Shown: positions 8,203-18,617, counted from the first letter of the stretch. The stretch: 64,000 bases of DNA from Nitrosopumilus cobalaminigenes (GCF_013407145.1 NZ_CP026993.1:744001-808000); one strand, 5' to 3'. The notes: a model not told the origin generated them from the sequence alone. Numbers and translations: made by a program.

Positions 8203-10149
8203 TTGAATGGAAAAAATTATCCCTTGTCTGATTTTGAATTCATTCCAACAGAAAAACAAATTCAAGAATCAAATATTTTTAAATTCATGAAAAAACATAA
8301 CCTATCTTCATTAGAAGAATTGTCTCAAAAAGCAAAAAATGATTTAGAATGGTATTGGAAATCAGTTGATTCTGATATTGGAATCATTTGGGATAAACCT
8401 TACTCAAAAATTTTAGATGATTCAAAAGGAATTGCGTGGTCTAAATGGTTTGTTGATGGTAAAACAAATATTTACAAATCATCTGTTGAAAAATTTGCTA
8501 AATTAACACCTGATAAAACTGTATATTATTTTGAATCTGAGGATGGAGCAAAATCAAAAATTTCATATTCTGAACTTGATTACAAAGTATCTAAATTTGC
8601 AAATGGGTTAAAATCATTGGGTGTAAAGAAAGGAGATGTAATTGCAATTTACTTGCCCATGATTGAAGAGGCAATACTATCCATTCTTGCTGCTGCTAAA
8701 ATTGGAGCAATCCAAACTGTAATTTTTTCTGGATATAGTTCAGAATCATTACATATTAGACTACAAGATTGTAAAGCAAAAATTCTTTTAATTTCAGATG
8801 GTTTTCACAGAAAAGGTAAACCAGTATCCCAAAAAGAATCTGTTGAAACTGCATTAAAGGACACGTTTGTAGAAAAAACTATTGTTATCCCATACAAAGG
8901 AATTGACAAATATGAAAAATCTGAACAATTTGTTTTTTATGATGATCTTGTATCTTCTCAAAAGGAAATTTGTGATACAGAAATTTTAGATTCTGAAGAT
9001 AAATTATTTATCTTGTATACTTCGGGCACTACTGGTAAACCAAAAGGTGTGGTCCACACCCATGGCGGTTTTTCAGTATTTGCAGGTCATCAGGCAGCAT
9101 ATCTGATTGATACTCAGGCACAAGATACTCTATTTTGGCCTGCAGATATTGGTTGGATTACCGGATTAGTGTGGAATGTGTACGGTTTATTGATTTTGGG
9201 TGCTAGTGCAGTAATTTACGATGGTGGATTAGATTTTCCAAAAACTGATAGAATTTGGAAAATGCTTTCTGATTATCAAGCAACCATATTTGGGATTTCT
9301 CCAACTGCAGTACGATTGTTTAAAAAAAACAATGTTGAACCTTTAAAATTATTTTCATTAGATAAAATAAAAAATATTCCTACAACTGGTGAACCTCTTG
9401 ATGAGGATTCATGGTGGTGGTTATATGAAAAAGTTGGAAATAAAAAAATCCCAATAATGAATCTTTCTGGTGGCACTGAAATTGGGGGTGCAATGCTTTC
9501 TGTTTTACCTGGAATGAAACTAAAACCATCTACAGTTGGAATCCCAGTCCCTGGAATGAATTTAGATGTAATTGATGATGATAAAAAAAGTGTTAGAGAA
9601 AAAAATGGTTATTTGATAATTAAATCCCCTTGGCCTGCAATGACTCGTGGATTATTAAATGATGATGAACGATACATTGACACATACTGGTCCCGATTTG
9701 AAAATATTTGGTTTCATGGTGATTATGTGTATGTTGATAAGGATGATTTGTGGTATATGCGTGGAAGAACAGATGATGTAATCAATGTGTCTGGTCATAG
9801 AATGAGTACTGCTGAAATTGAACATACTGTAATTTCACATAATAAAATATCTGATGCTGCATCAATTGCAATACCTGATGAACTTACTGGTGAAGCGATT
9901 GTAGTATTTTTTGTTCCAGATGATAAAAATGAAATTGATTTAGAATCTGAAGTATCTGATTACATTAGTAAAAAAATTGGCAAGGTTGCAAAACCTAAAT
10001 TTGTTTTTCAATTAACTGATTTACCAAAGACTAGAACTGGAAAAATTATGAGGCGATTGCTGAAATCAAAACTGCTGGGAACTGATCTTGGAGATTTATC
10101 ATCTTTAGAAAACCCTCAAATTTTAGATGAAATTTTAAAAATTGGTTAA
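8203..10149 (+). CDS. AMP-forming acyl-CoA synthetase (acetyl/propionyl/3-hydroxypropionyl-CoA synthetase-like)
   Basis: A 648-residue ANL-superfamily enzyme. The phosphate loop LYTSGTTGKPKG (near residue 270), the A5-type GGTEIGG, the hinge region GRTDDVINVSGHR and the catalytic lysine in KTRTGKIMRR near 615 are intact. The N-terminal domain (WYWKSVDSDIGIIW) is that of acetyl-CoA synthetases. It activates a short-chain acid with ATP and CoA. The acid could be acetate, propionate or 3-hydroxypropionate; motifs alone do not decide. The start is TTG at 8203; TTG at 8224 is an alternative. Confidence 0.87.
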   Translation: MNGKNYPLSDFEFIPTEKQIQESNIFKFMKKHNLSSLEELSQKAKNDLEWYWKSVDSDIGIIWDKPYSKILDDSKGIAWSKWFVDGKTNIYKSSVEKFAKLTPDKTVYYFESEDGAKSKISYSELDYKVSKFANGLKSLGVKKGDVIAIYLPMIEEAILSILAAAKIGAIQTVIFSGYSSESLHIRLQDCKAKILLISDGFHRKGKPVSQKESVETALKDTFVEKTIVIPYKGIDKYEKSEQFVFYDDLVSSQKEICDTEILDSEDKLFILYTSGTTGKPKGVVHTHGGFSVFAGHQAAYLIDTQAQDTLFWPADIGWITGLVWNVYGLLILGASAVIYDGGLDFPKTDRIWKMLSDYQATIFGISPTAVRLFKKNNVEPLKLFSLDKIKNIPTTGEPLDEDSWWWLYEKVGNKKIPIMNLSGGTEIGGAMLSVLPGMKLKPSTVGIPVPGMNLDVIDDDKKSVREKNGYLIIKSPWPAMTRGLLNDDERYIDTYWSRFENIWFHGDYVYVDKDDLWYMRGRTDDVINVSGHRMSTAEIEHTVISHNKISDAASIAIPDELTGEAIVVFFVPDDKNEIDLESEVSDYISKKIGKVAKPKFVFQLTDLPKTRTGKIMRRLLKSKLLGTDLGDLSSLENPQILDEILKIG

Positions 10150-10184
10150 CATTTACTAACTTTTTGATTTTTTCTATTTCACGC

Positions 10185-10220
10185 TTTATGTAATAATCAA
10201 AATGCCTGATTACAGGCATT
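10185..10220 (+). promoter_or_regulatory. Promoter with a perfect 8-bp inverted repeat over the likely transcription start
   Basis: A TATA-like TTTATGTA lies at 10185-10192. AATGCCTG at 10201-10208 is mirrored by CAGGCATT at 10213-10220 with a four-base loop. The repeat covers the position expected for the transcription start and touches the TTG start codon of the following gene. This arrangement suits a repressor operator, although a hairpin acting at the RNA level is possible. Confidence 0.45.
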
Positions 10221-11577
10221 GAGATTTGTAGTTGATCAGCAAGTAGAAGACATTGAGATGCCTGAGAATCTAAAATTAAACACGTTTTTGCAGGAATTTC
10301 ACTCAGATTGCACTGATCCTGACTGTGGATTTGGCTTCTATGGGTTTGCCTTTGGGCAATCACCGTTCCCTGTGCCTAGACTCATACAGGAAGCATTGAT
10401 CAAAAATGTAAACAAAGGAGAATATGCTCCTGTACCTGGTATCCCAGAATTAAGAAATGCAATTTCAAAATACAATAAACATTATTTTCAAATGGATGTC
10501 TCTCCAGACAGAATCTATGTTGGTCCTGGAACAAAGGAATTAATTTTTAATCTTTTAGAGATATTACATGGAACTGTAATTTTACCAACTCCTGCATGGT
10601 TAGGGTATCTTCCACAAATTAGATTTTTAAAGAAAAATTATCATATGTTACCAACCAGAGCAAATAAAAAAATTGCACCAAATGATCTTCGACGTCTTGC
10701 CTTAAGATTACAAGATAGACAAAAGATCTTAATCTTGAATAATCCTCATAATCCAACTGGCTTACTATACAATCGTTTAGAATTAGAAGAAATTGCAGAT
10801 GTTTGTAGAGAACTAAACATTACTGTGATTTCTGATGAAATCTATGCTCAAACTACCTATGATTTTTCAAAATTTGTCAGTATGGGAAAAATTTACCCTG
10901 AGGGAACATTTGTAACAAATGGATTATCAAAATCTCATGCAGCTGGTGGATACAGATTAGGATATGTAATCTTTCCACAACATGCAACTGATCTAAAATC
11001 TCAATTCAAAAAAATTCTTGCAACTGAATATACTGCGGTATCTACACCAATTCAACATGCTGCAATCCCCGGTTTTGAAATAAGTCATGAAATGGATGAA
11101 TATTTTGAAACTACTAGAAATATTCACAAGATTATGGGTGAATATACTTACAATACCTTAATTGCAATTAATGGAATCAAAGCAACAAAACCTGAATCTA
11201 CATTTTATTTACTCGCTGATTTTAATGCATATGCCCCAGAATTACAAAAAGCAAAAATTACAACATCTCAAAAATTATCTGAAGCATTCATTGTTCATCC
11301 TTATCATACTGCACTAGTAGGTGGTGATAGTTTGGTATTGGAGAGAACTGATTTTAGTGCAAGAATTGCATATGTAGATTATAATGGTGCCAAAGTCTAT
11401 GAAAGTTATCAGAAAGAAAAACCAAAAACACATTCTGAAAGAACTGAATTTGTTAAAAATAATGCTCCCAAAGTGGTAGCAGGTCTTGGGATGATTGAAA
11501 AATTCTTTGAAGCATTGAAAAAAAACGCAGTGGATGAATTATTACTTCTGAAAAACAGCGTTAAAATCCCTAATTAG
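10219..11577 (+). CDS. Class I/II aminotransferase (PLP-dependent)
   Basis: A 452-residue fold-type I aminotransferase. Visible features are NNPHNPTG, the aspartate in VISDEIYAQTTYD that pairs with the cofactor, and the PLP-binding lysine in TNGLSKSHAAGGYRLGY. It is longer than typical AspC (about 400) because of an insertion and C-terminal tail around FVKNNAPKVV. The amino acid substrate cannot be inferred. The start is TTG 10219 (nearly leaderless) or ATG 10258. Confidence 0.85.
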   Translation: MRFVVDQQVEDIEMPENLKLNTFLQEFHSDCTDPDCGFGFYGFAFGQSPFPVPRLIQEALIKNVNKGEYAPVPGIPELRNAISKYNKHYFQMDVSPDRIYVGPGTKELIFNLLEILHGTVILPTPAWLGYLPQIRFLKKNYHMLPTRANKKIAPNDLRRLALRLQDRQKILILNNPHNPTGLLYNRLELEEIADVCRELNITVISDEIYAQTTYDFSKFVSMGKIYPEGTFVTNGLSKSHAAGGYRLGYVIFPQHATDLKSQFKKILATEYTAVSTPIQHAAIPGFEISHEMDEYFETTRNIHKIMGEYTYNTLIAINGIKATKPESTFYLLADFNAYAPELQKAKITTSQKLSEAFIVHPYHTALVGGDSLVLERTDFSARIAYVDYNGAKVYESYQKEKPKTHSERTEFVKNNAPKVVAGLGMIEKFFEALKKNAVDELLLLKNSVKIPN

Positions 11578-11580
11578 GTT

Positions 11581-12549
11581 TCATTTTAGTTTTTTTTCCA
11601 AGATTTCAAATTCTTCTAATGTGATTTCCCCTTTTACTAGTCTTGTTTGGAGAATTTCTTTGGGATTTGAGCCTCTAATTGGATGAATTATTTTCTGCAT
11701 AATGATATCTTTGTTGAGTGAAATTTGTCTTGAATTGCTGTCAACCTGTCTTTTTACTCCGTATACTGCACCAAACAATATTGCCAACCCTGCTATGGCT
11801 AATGAAATCTGTGCAATGTCTGAATTGTCCGTGACATTTTGTCTTGTATCGACAATTGATGATGCTTGAGCCTCGGGAATAATTTCGTTATCTATAATTT
11901 CTTGAACTGATGATTTAATTTCAACTATTGTATCCGTATATCCTACTGCTTCTTCTATTGTCAAATCTGGATAATTTTTATCAAACCAACTTTTGTAAGT
12001 AGGTTCTGAATAATATCTTTCAATGTAATGAGATGGTTCTTTACTTGAATCAACAAAATCTGCATAATTTGTTTTAGTATCCTTTTGTATTGGTTCTTGA
12101 ATTTCTATGGGTATTTTTTTAATTATTTGGTCTTTTACTTCCAATTCTTCTTCATAATTTACTTCAACATTATTTATTGGAATTCCATCTAATGAAACAG
12201 AAAATTCTGTTGAGATTCCTTTTGTCATATTGAGAATAAATCCATTTGCAGAATAAATCCCATGTTCTGTAAATCTATCCTTGATAATTAGACTTTTTTC
12301 AAAAGTATTATCATGATTTATTATTGCTTGAGTAAGTAAAACAAATTTGTCATTAAGATCTCGAATTACTATTGTTACCAATCCTGATGAATCTTTTTCA
12401 ACAGTACCTGAAAATATTATTTGATCATTTTTTAAAAATGAGTCCTTATTCACTTCTAAACTTGAAAGTTCAGCATATGCTGGGTTTAAGAATAATCCTA
12501 ACAATACCATTATGCCTAATGAATAAGACCCAAACCTAATCTTGCTCAA
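11581..12549 (-). CDS. Secreted or membrane-anchored protein with C-terminal SHOCT-like tail
   Basis: A 322-residue protein with a clear signal peptide (residues 1-27, ending AYA), an extracellular beta-rich region, and a hydrophobic segment near residue 245 (ISLAIAGLAILFGAVYGV). After that a short C-terminal tail, roughly residues 290-322, resembles the short oligomerisation motif called SHOCT (RLVKGEITLEEFEILEKKLK). So the bulk faces outside and the tail inside. It converges with the aminotransferase gene with only three bases between the stops. Function unknown. Confidence 0.65.
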   Translation of the reverse strand: MSKIRFGSYSLGIMVLLGLFLNPAYAELSSLEVNKDSFLKNDQIIFSGTVEKDSSGLVTIVIRDLNDKFVLLTQAIINHDNTFEKSLIIKDRFTEHGIYSANGFILNMTKGISTEFSVSLDGIPINNVEVNYEEELEVKDQIIKKIPIEIQEPIQKDTKTNYADFVDSSKEPSHYIERYYSEPTYKSWFDKNYPDLTIEEAVGYTDTIVEIKSSVQEIIDNEIIPEAQASSIVDTRQNVTDNSDIAQISLAIAGLAILFGAVYGVKRQVDSNSRQISLNKDIIMQKIIHPIRGSNPKEILQTRLVKGEITLEEFEILEKKLK

Positions 12550-12637
12550 TGGTTTTAATCAAATTATTTTTAATTTAAGAGAAACGTAGTATTCATCTGA
12601 GTTAATTATACGAAATAGTTAAATTCAATTTTATCTT

Positions 12638-13735
12638 TTAAGAAGAATCATCTTTTACAGATATTTTGATAGGTTTTTTTGGAATTTTAAAAAAGAATGT
12701 TGTTTTAACATTTTTTTCACTTTCAACCCAAATTTCCCCTCCTAATCCTTCTGTAATTCCTTTACAAATTGCCAACCCTAGTCCACTTCCTCCTTTTTTT
12801 CTCTTTGATGATGTGTCTACTTGGTAGAATTTCTTGAAAAGATCTTTTTTATTATCCTCTGAAATTCCAACTCCGTTATCTTGGACAAAAAATTCTACAT
12901 CGTTTAAATTATTTTTCATTCCTATGGTCACACATCCTGTGCCTGGAGAAACATAATCTATTGCATTTTTTATCAAATTGGAAAATACCTGGTTAATTCT
13001 ATCTCTGTCACTGAAAATTTGAACATCTTCATTAAAATTTGCAGTTATTTCAATTTCTTTCTCAATTGCTATTGGATCAAATTCTTTTATTAATCCATGT
13101 AGTAATTCTGAAATATTGATATTTTCATGATTAAAAACTAATTTACCCAAATCTAGTTTTTGCGTAGTCAAAATATCTCCGATTAATTTTTCTAGTTTAA
13201 TCGTTGAAGTGTAAATTTCATCTACTGCATCTTTTTGACCTTCATTTAATTTTCCTAACAATTCTTCTTTTTGTAACATTTGTACATATCCTAAGATGGG
13301 AACTAGTGGTGTTTTTAATTCATGTGATACCATTGATGAAAATTCTACTTTTTTTCTATCCATATCTTTTAATTTCTGCACATATTCATTTTGTACTTTG
13401 ATTGTTTTTTCAACTTTTTCACCCATGCTTACAAAATTTTCATTTAATTCAAAAATTTCTTTTACATTTGTTTTAATTTGGTTTTCATTTGATAATTTGT
13501 TTGATTTTGAAAAATCTGACATGTTTTTTGCTAATTTTTGAATTGGTTTTGTAATGCTTGTTGAAATATGAACCGTTCCCAATAAAGTACCAGTTGCAAC
13601 AAAAACTGAAAATATTAGTAATATCATTCCTGTTGATTCCTCTACAGATGTTAGAAAGTTCACAATTCCCATATAGAAAATAATGAAACTAGAAACTCCT
13701 GATACTATAAACAATGTATTTTTTATTGGAAGCAT
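12638..13735 (-). CDS. Membrane histidine kinase (HAMP-HisKA-HATPase)
   Basis: A 365-residue kinase with two membrane helices (about 8-28 and 35-58), a HAMP-like linker (KPIQKLAKNM), a HisKA domain with the phosphorylated His138 in VSHELKTPL, and a HATPase core with NLIKNAIDYV, DNGVGI and GGSGLGLAI. There is almost no extracellular loop between the helices, so it may sense the membrane or partner proteins. It follows the response regulator by 18 bases in a TrmB-RR-kinase operon next to the pilus locus. Confidence 0.9.
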   Translation of the reverse strand: MLPIKNTLFIVSGVSSFIIFYMGIVNFLTSVEESTGMILLIFSVFVATGTLLGTVHISTSITKPIQKLAKNMSDFSKSNKLSNENQIKTNVKEIFELNENFVSMGEKVEKTIKVQNEYVQKLKDMDRKKVEFSSMVSHELKTPLVPILGYVQMLQKEELLGKLNEGQKDAVDEIYTSTIKLEKLIGDILTTQKLDLGKLVFNHENINISELLHGLIKEFDPIAIEKEIEITANFNEDVQIFSDRDRINQVFSNLIKNAIDYVSPGTGCVTIGMKNNLNDVEFFVQDNGVGISEDNKKDLFKKFYQVDTSSKRKKGGSGLGLAICKGITEGLGGEIWVESEKNVKTTFFFKIPKKPIKISVKDDSS

Positions 13736-13753
13736 ATGTTATACTCCTAAATG

Positions 13754-14158
13754 TTACAAGTTAGCAGTTTCAATAAGTTTTGAATGTAAAATATCGATGT
13801 CTATTGGTTTTAGAATATATGATGTAACTCCTCTTGTAACCAATTCATCTAATTCATCTTGTGTTATGGTAGATGCAGTAAACACAATAATTTTGTGATC
13901 TTTTAATGCATTATTGTCCTCCAAATCTTTAATCACCGAATATCCATCAAATTCAGGCATGGCTAAATCCAATAACACTACATCGTGTCTATTTTCTTTT
14001 ATAATGGATAGTCCTTCTTTCCCATCATTTGCAATGGTGCATTTGTGATCTTTTAATTCTAAAAATGTAGTTAACATTTTTGTAATTTGTTCATTATCAT
14101 CAATTATTAAAATATCTAAATTCTTTATCTCTTCTTTTTGTTTCCCTGTCTTACTCAA
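13754..14158 (-). CDS. Single-domain response regulator (REC only)
   Basis: A 134-residue receiver domain with the acidic pair Asp20-Asp21, phosphoacceptor Asp64 in VVLLDLAMPEFDG, the switch Thr in VFTAST and the conserved Lys in LKPIDID. There is no output domain, so it probably works by protein contact, perhaps with the TrmB protein encoded immediately upstream (four-base ATGA overlap) or with the partner kinase downstream. Confidence 0.92.
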   Translation of the reverse strand: MSKTGKQKEEIKNLDILIIDDNEQITKMLTTFLELKDHKCTIANDGKEGLSIIKENRHDVVLLDLAMPEFDGYSVIKDLEDNNALKDHKIIVFTASTITQDELDELVTRGVTSYILKPIDIDILHSKLIETANL

Positions 14159-15141
14159 TTTTTACCTCTCCCTGTATCTAATATTTTGAAATTCTCTTGC
14201 AGATAACTTAGAATCATTTTTTCTTGTTCAATTTCTCTTAATCTATGTTCATAAGTAATTTCTGAACCTAATAGCGACTCTGCATCTGTTTCGTCAATAT
14301 GGTGTGATTTTTTCCACATTAAACTAAATAATGATCTTAATGTAGTTACAAATGCTTGAGAATCTGTCCAAACAGCAAGCATATCTTTTACTTTGTTATT
14401 ACTAATAAAGAAAATAACTTCACTATCATCTTTTATGATGAAACAAAAATCTTCTCTATTCTTATCTTCAATTTTTTTAACTTTTTTTGGTGATACACTT
14501 TCAAAAATATGTGGTGTGTCTGGTGTATGGTCTGTTAAAATTCTAAGTTCTGATTTTGTTTTGTTTAATAATTCAGTAAATTCTGTAAAGTAAAATCTTT
14601 TAAAATCTGCCTCAGTGCCTAATACCAGAATATTTTCTTTAGATTCTTTAATCATTTGTTCTAGTTTTACTAGAATAGAATTTCTTCCTTGCAGTGATTG
14701 GAATTTATTATCCTGTACTTCATCATCTGTTTCCCCATATTTTGGGATAATGTTCCAAAGTTTGATAAGTGATTCTTTGCCTGCATCTAGTTCATTAATT
14801 CTGTTTTTTTCGTTATTTAGCAAAATTTCTAATGATTCTTCCAACCCCACTGCATTGAATTTTGTAGGTTTTCCAAATACTGAAAAAATTACTCCTTTTT
14901 GTTGTAATGTCGATAACAGGTGATATGTTTCGGTTCTTGGGATTTTTAGTGCTTTTGATATTTCTGAAGCTGTTTTGACACCTATTTTACTCAAAAATAG
15001 ATACACTTTGGCTTGATTTGGAGTAAGATCATACCTGACAAGCATTCTGTTTAGTTCATGAATGGGATTTTCAGTTTGAAATAATCCCTCTTCTACTGTC
15101 TCTGTAACTGTCATTGAATTTGTTATATTCATTTGTGACAT
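14155..15141 (-). CDS. TrmB-family transcriptional regulator
   Basis: A 328-residue protein with a winged helix-turn-helix at about residues 34-100 (LTPNQAKVYLFLSK, RTETYHLLSTLQQKG) and a C-terminal sensor region of PLD-like TrmB type. It heads the operon with the response regulator and histidine kinase and lies next to the prepilin peptidase. It is paralogous to the protein at 31243-32094 at the far end of the pilus locus. TrmB proteins usually respond to sugars; no ligand can be read here. Confidence 0.87.
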   Translation of the reverse strand: MSQMNITNSMTVTETVEEGLFQTENPIHELNRMLVRYDLTPNQAKVYLFLSKIGVKTASEISKALKIPRTETYHLLSTLQQKGVIFSVFGKPTKFNAVGLEESLEILLNNEKNRINELDAGKESLIKLWNIIPKYGETDDEVQDNKFQSLQGRNSILVKLEQMIKESKENILVLGTEADFKRFYFTEFTELLNKTKSELRILTDHTPDTPHIFESVSPKKVKKIEDKNREDFCFIIKDDSEVIFFISNNKVKDMLAVWTDSQAFVTTLRSLFSLMWKKSHHIDETDAESLLGSEITYEHRLREIEQEKMILSYLQENFKILDTGRGKN

Positions 15142-15190
15142 AAGGGGGTGTGTGTTATTGCATATTACAGATCATCTGTCTAATCAAAAA

Positions 15191-15886
15191 TCACATGCCT
15201 AGGAATTTGCTCAAAATTATGTCTCCGTAGAATAATTGTATGATAAATCCTCCTGTAATTAGTAGCAAATAGGGAATTCCAGGTGTTATCCATGTATTGG
15301 GGGTGGTACAAAATTCTTGATTTTCAGCATGGTGAATGGTAAGATCTAATCTCTTTTTCCCATTTTCTTTTTTTTCTATTGCAAAACAAAACTTTGGATT
15401 TTTTGCTTTATATCCCATTAATGAGGCAACAATTTTTTTGAATTTACTTTCATCAAACCCGTCAAAAATATTTTCACCTCTTGTTTGTGCAATAATGTTT
15501 CTTGAGATATTAATTATAAATGGAATTACAAATAATATTGCTGCATTAGATAATGTAGTAAATGGAGATACTGGAGATTCACTAAGTGTAGCCATTGGTG
15601 CAATTACTGCTAATGCAATTAGTGCAAAAGCATCTGCACCACCAAACAGTCCTATTCTCCACACTAAAATTACAAATGGTGCTACAATTAACGCAAATCC
15701 CATTTTCAGTAAATCTGAATAAATGTCTTGACTCATAAATACAAGTAATAACCCTGTTACTCCAAATCCAACCCAATAATAATCATGGATTTCTCTTTTC
15801 CATATATCAATTATTGAACCCGCAATCAACATTATAGTTGCCAATACAATTCCTAATGTGCTATAATCCAGTAACTCTTCAATCAT
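15191..15886 (-). CDS. Archaeal prepilin/preflagellin peptidase (A24 family)
   Basis: A 231-residue membrane aspartic protease. The two catalytic aspartates are visible: Asp27 in SIIDIWKREI and Asp85 in the GGAD motif (FGGADAFAL). Multiple hydrophobic helices surround them and there is a large cytoplasmic loop of about 80 residues near 130-200. It would cut class III signal peptides of the prepilins encoded at 21.7-29.8 kb. It is the last gene of the minus-strand pilus cluster. Whether it equals PibD or FlaK cannot be told. Confidence 0.87.
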   Translation of the reverse strand: MIEELLDYSTLGIVLATIMLIAGSIIDIWKREIHDYYWVGFGVTGLLLVFMSQDIYSDLLKMGFALIVAPFVILVWRIGLFGGADAFALIALAVIAPMATLSESPVSPFTTLSNAAILFVIPFIINISRNIIAQTRGENIFDGFDESKFKKIVASLMGYKAKNPKFCFAIEKKENGKKRLDLTIHHAENQEFCTTPNTWITPGIPYLLLITGGFIIQLFYGDIILSKFLGM

Positions 15887-15968
15887 TTACATCATATCTG
15901 ATTTAATTACATTACAAATATTTTAAGAAATAATATATCATATTTTGAAATTTTTTTCATATTGTTGA

Positions 15969-18554
15969 TCATCGATTCCTAATATCTGAAACTCTTTCTT
16001 TAATCTCTTCAATTTTCTCTCCAAATGAAATTCTATCTGTTATTATGTCTAGTTTATCCATTTTCTTTAACATTACCAATGAACCTCCAACGGCAATTGG
16101 GATTATGATCATGATGATGGTATTCATGTCTATGGGTAATCCAAATCCTTGCTCTTCTGGTACGTTTTCTACAACTTCATCTATTGGAATGTTTTGAATT
16201 TGCGCTGTTTTTGACAATGTAGATGAACTTAGTCCATTTCCTGAAACAATTGCTGAAATTGTGATTGTTTCTTGATCATTAGCCATGACATTCATGATTG
16301 CAACCCCGTTAGAATCTGTAGTTTCATCAAATTGTAGTACTTCTCCTCCTTGAACTTCCCATTCCACATTAAACCCATCTAGTGCTGTTTCAATTTCAGG
16401 TATGCTGACGGATAATTTTCCTTCAAGTCTTTCATTCCAATTCATCCCCCCAAGAAGATCCAATGCTAGAACTGGAGTGATATCTATTACTTCGATATCG
16501 TATTTTGTTAAAGCCATATCTTCGGAAAGTATTGCCAGCTCAATTTCCCCTTCATCAAATGAATTAATATCAAACATGGCAAAATATTCTCCACTTTTAA
16601 TTGTCAATTCTTGTGGAATTTGAATAATGTTTTCATTATTTGATACCAATTTAATTATTACATCATTTTTTGCGTATACTGGATTTTTGGCTGAATCTAA
16701 TAGTTGAATGGTTGCTAATGTGTTCGAATTTGCTAAAATTATTTTTGGAAATGACAAATGTATGTCTGATGGATCAGTAGTATGACTTATGATATTGGTT
16801 GTACCTGAAAATCCCCCTAACTGGTATGGCAATGAAGTTGTTCCAACTTTATTTGACAGCATGTTCAAAATTGCATAATCTTGATTCTTCTTAATTGTGA
16901 CATGATCTGTCTCGATAAAATCATTTGCTGAAAATGTTAAAACTGAATCCTCAATAAACGGTGTCACTCCAAGTCGTGGATCTGCTTCTGCATCTTCATC
17001 CTCCCCAGTAATAACAACGCCATCTTCACTATTTTCGCTTTCTAGCATATATGCAATAACTGGAAACTCTTTTTCTGCTAAAATCATTGGCAACAATGGT
17101 TCAACAGTCAACCCTAGGTCTTCTTCAATGGGTCCTATGGGGTTTCCTGTCACCGTCTTTATTCCTTCATTATCTGTGATTGAAAAAATTGTGTCTCCTT
17201 CTGACATCAATGGTCCTGTTTCACCAAATACTAGTACTACGTTATCTGATTTTTTCATAATTGGGTTAATTGGATTTACAACATCTATTTCAGATGAGGA
17301 AAATGTAATACTGTGATTTTCTTTTGCTGTTACTGGAACAGTCACAGTAATCAACTCTCTACTTTGTGAACCTCCAATATTTCCACCCACTTGTCTGGCT
17401 ACTTCAATATCTGTTTCATAATATGTAACAGCTATTATCTCATTTTTACCTGTTGTCAAAAATGGCAATACTTTGGTAATTGATGGTCCATCTCCTTCTA
17501 AAGATCCAATTTGATCATGTGCTATGGTAATTGAATTTTCACTAGTCAAATAATTCTCAACTGAAACAAATATGTTAAAAGTCTGTACTAGTTCTTCCGT
17601 TGAATCTCCTAAATTTAGTCTTGGAGTAAATTCTGTAAATGCAGAATAACTCCCTTTTTCAATAACTAATTCTTTCTGTGCAAAATTTATTTCTTCAAAA
17701 TCATGACTTGTATTGATAGAAACATCTGGGTTTTCTACAGTTAAACTAAAATGAATATCTTCTTCAGATAGAACAGGAATACCTTCACCATCTACTAATT
17801 GAACTATTGCAAATCCTTTTGTTCCACTGTAACTATTATAATTCTCCGGAAAAGTATATAGCTTAAGCGTAAGAGGTTTTTCGGCTTCAAGAATATTTAC
17901 TACACTACTAATTTTTTTCATATTTTCTGTTTCTGCAAATATGATGGCATCTCCCGTACCAATTATTTCAAATTCTGTAATTGCATAGTATTCTCCTTCA
18001 GATATAACTAGTTCAGAATCTTTTATTTTTATAATTTCATTGTGAGGTGTATCTAATTGAACTACAATGTCTTCAGATGTAACCGTTGGAATTCCTCCTG
18101 TTGTTGCAATTTCTATTACAATATGTCCATATTTTGGTCCATCGATTGGAAATACGTTGGGTGTAATCTTCATTAACATTTGAGTAGGATAATTATTATT
18201 GTTAAACACTTCTAGACTAATTTCTTTTGATGAAAAACCTTCAGCTGCTAATGCTATGCTAGTTATCCCCGGATTATTTGCTTTTAATAAAATATTTTTT
18301 GTATATTTATCACTCCCATCTTTGATTTCCAAAATCTCTATGATTGAATTATCTGAACTAATTGCCTTAAGATTTGTAATCTGTTTTGGCACCATCATTT
18401 CATTTGATGTTACAAAAACTTGTAGTGTCCCCTCTGTATTTTCTAGTAATTTTTCAGGATGAAGTTGATATCCAAATTCTGAAGTTGTTTGAGCTTGAAC
18501 TGGAATTATGAACATGCCTAAAATTAGTCCTAGGATGAGTAGTATTCCCTTCAT
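15969..18554 (-). CDS. Large secreted Ig-like surface protein, C-terminally anchored
   Basis: An 861-residue protein with a signal peptide (residues 1-21, ending VQAQ), a long beta-rich extracellular part made of roughly eight repeating segments with patterns like 'P-V-L-S-E-E-D-I-…-L' and 'E-G-…-Y-A-…-F', and one membrane helix near the C-terminus (IIMIIIPIAVGGSLVMLKK) followed by a charged tail. The segments look like bacterial Ig/invasin-type domains. It lies 82 bases before the prepilin peptidase and 63 bases after FlaJ, so it is probably a membrane-bound partner or scaffold of the pilus. Confidence 0.68.
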   Translation of the reverse strand: MKGILLILGLILGMFIIPVQAQTTSEFGYQLHPEKLLENTEGTLQVFVTSNEMMVPKQITNLKAISSDNSIIEILEIKDGSDKYTKNILLKANNPGITSIALAAEGFSSKEISLEVFNNNNYPTQMLMKITPNVFPIDGPKYGHIVIEIATTGGIPTVTSEDIVVQLDTPHNEIIKIKDSELVISEGEYYAITEFEIIGTGDAIIFAETENMKKISSVVNILEAEKPLTLKLYTFPENYNSYSGTKGFAIVQLVDGEGIPVLSEEDIHFSLTVENPDVSINTSHDFEEINFAQKELVIEKGSYSAFTEFTPRLNLGDSTEELVQTFNIFVSVENYLTSENSITIAHDQIGSLEGDGPSITKVLPFLTTGKNEIIAVTYYETDIEVARQVGGNIGGSQSRELITVTVPVTAKENHSITFSSSEIDVVNPINPIMKKSDNVVLVFGETGPLMSEGDTIFSITDNEGIKTVTGNPIGPIEEDLGLTVEPLLPMILAEKEFPVIAYMLESENSEDGVVITGEDEDAEADPRLGVTPFIEDSVLTFSANDFIETDHVTIKKNQDYAILNMLSNKVGTTSLPYQLGGFSGTTNIISHTTDPSDIHLSFPKIILANSNTLATIQLLDSAKNPVYAKNDVIIKLVSNNENIIQIPQELTIKSGEYFAMFDINSFDEGEIELAILSEDMALTKYDIEVIDITPVLALDLLGGMNWNERLEGKLSVSIPEIETALDGFNVEWEVQGGEVLQFDETTDSNGVAIMNVMANDQETITISAIVSGNGLSSSTLSKTAQIQNIPIDEVVENVPEEQGFGLPIDMNTIIMIIIPIAVGGSLVMLKKMDKLDIITDRISFGEKIEEIKERVSDIRNR

Positions 18555-18617
18555 AATATGATAAAGTTGCTAAATTTTTGATATATTGAATAGTGTGAAA
18601 TATTACAATACATACAG

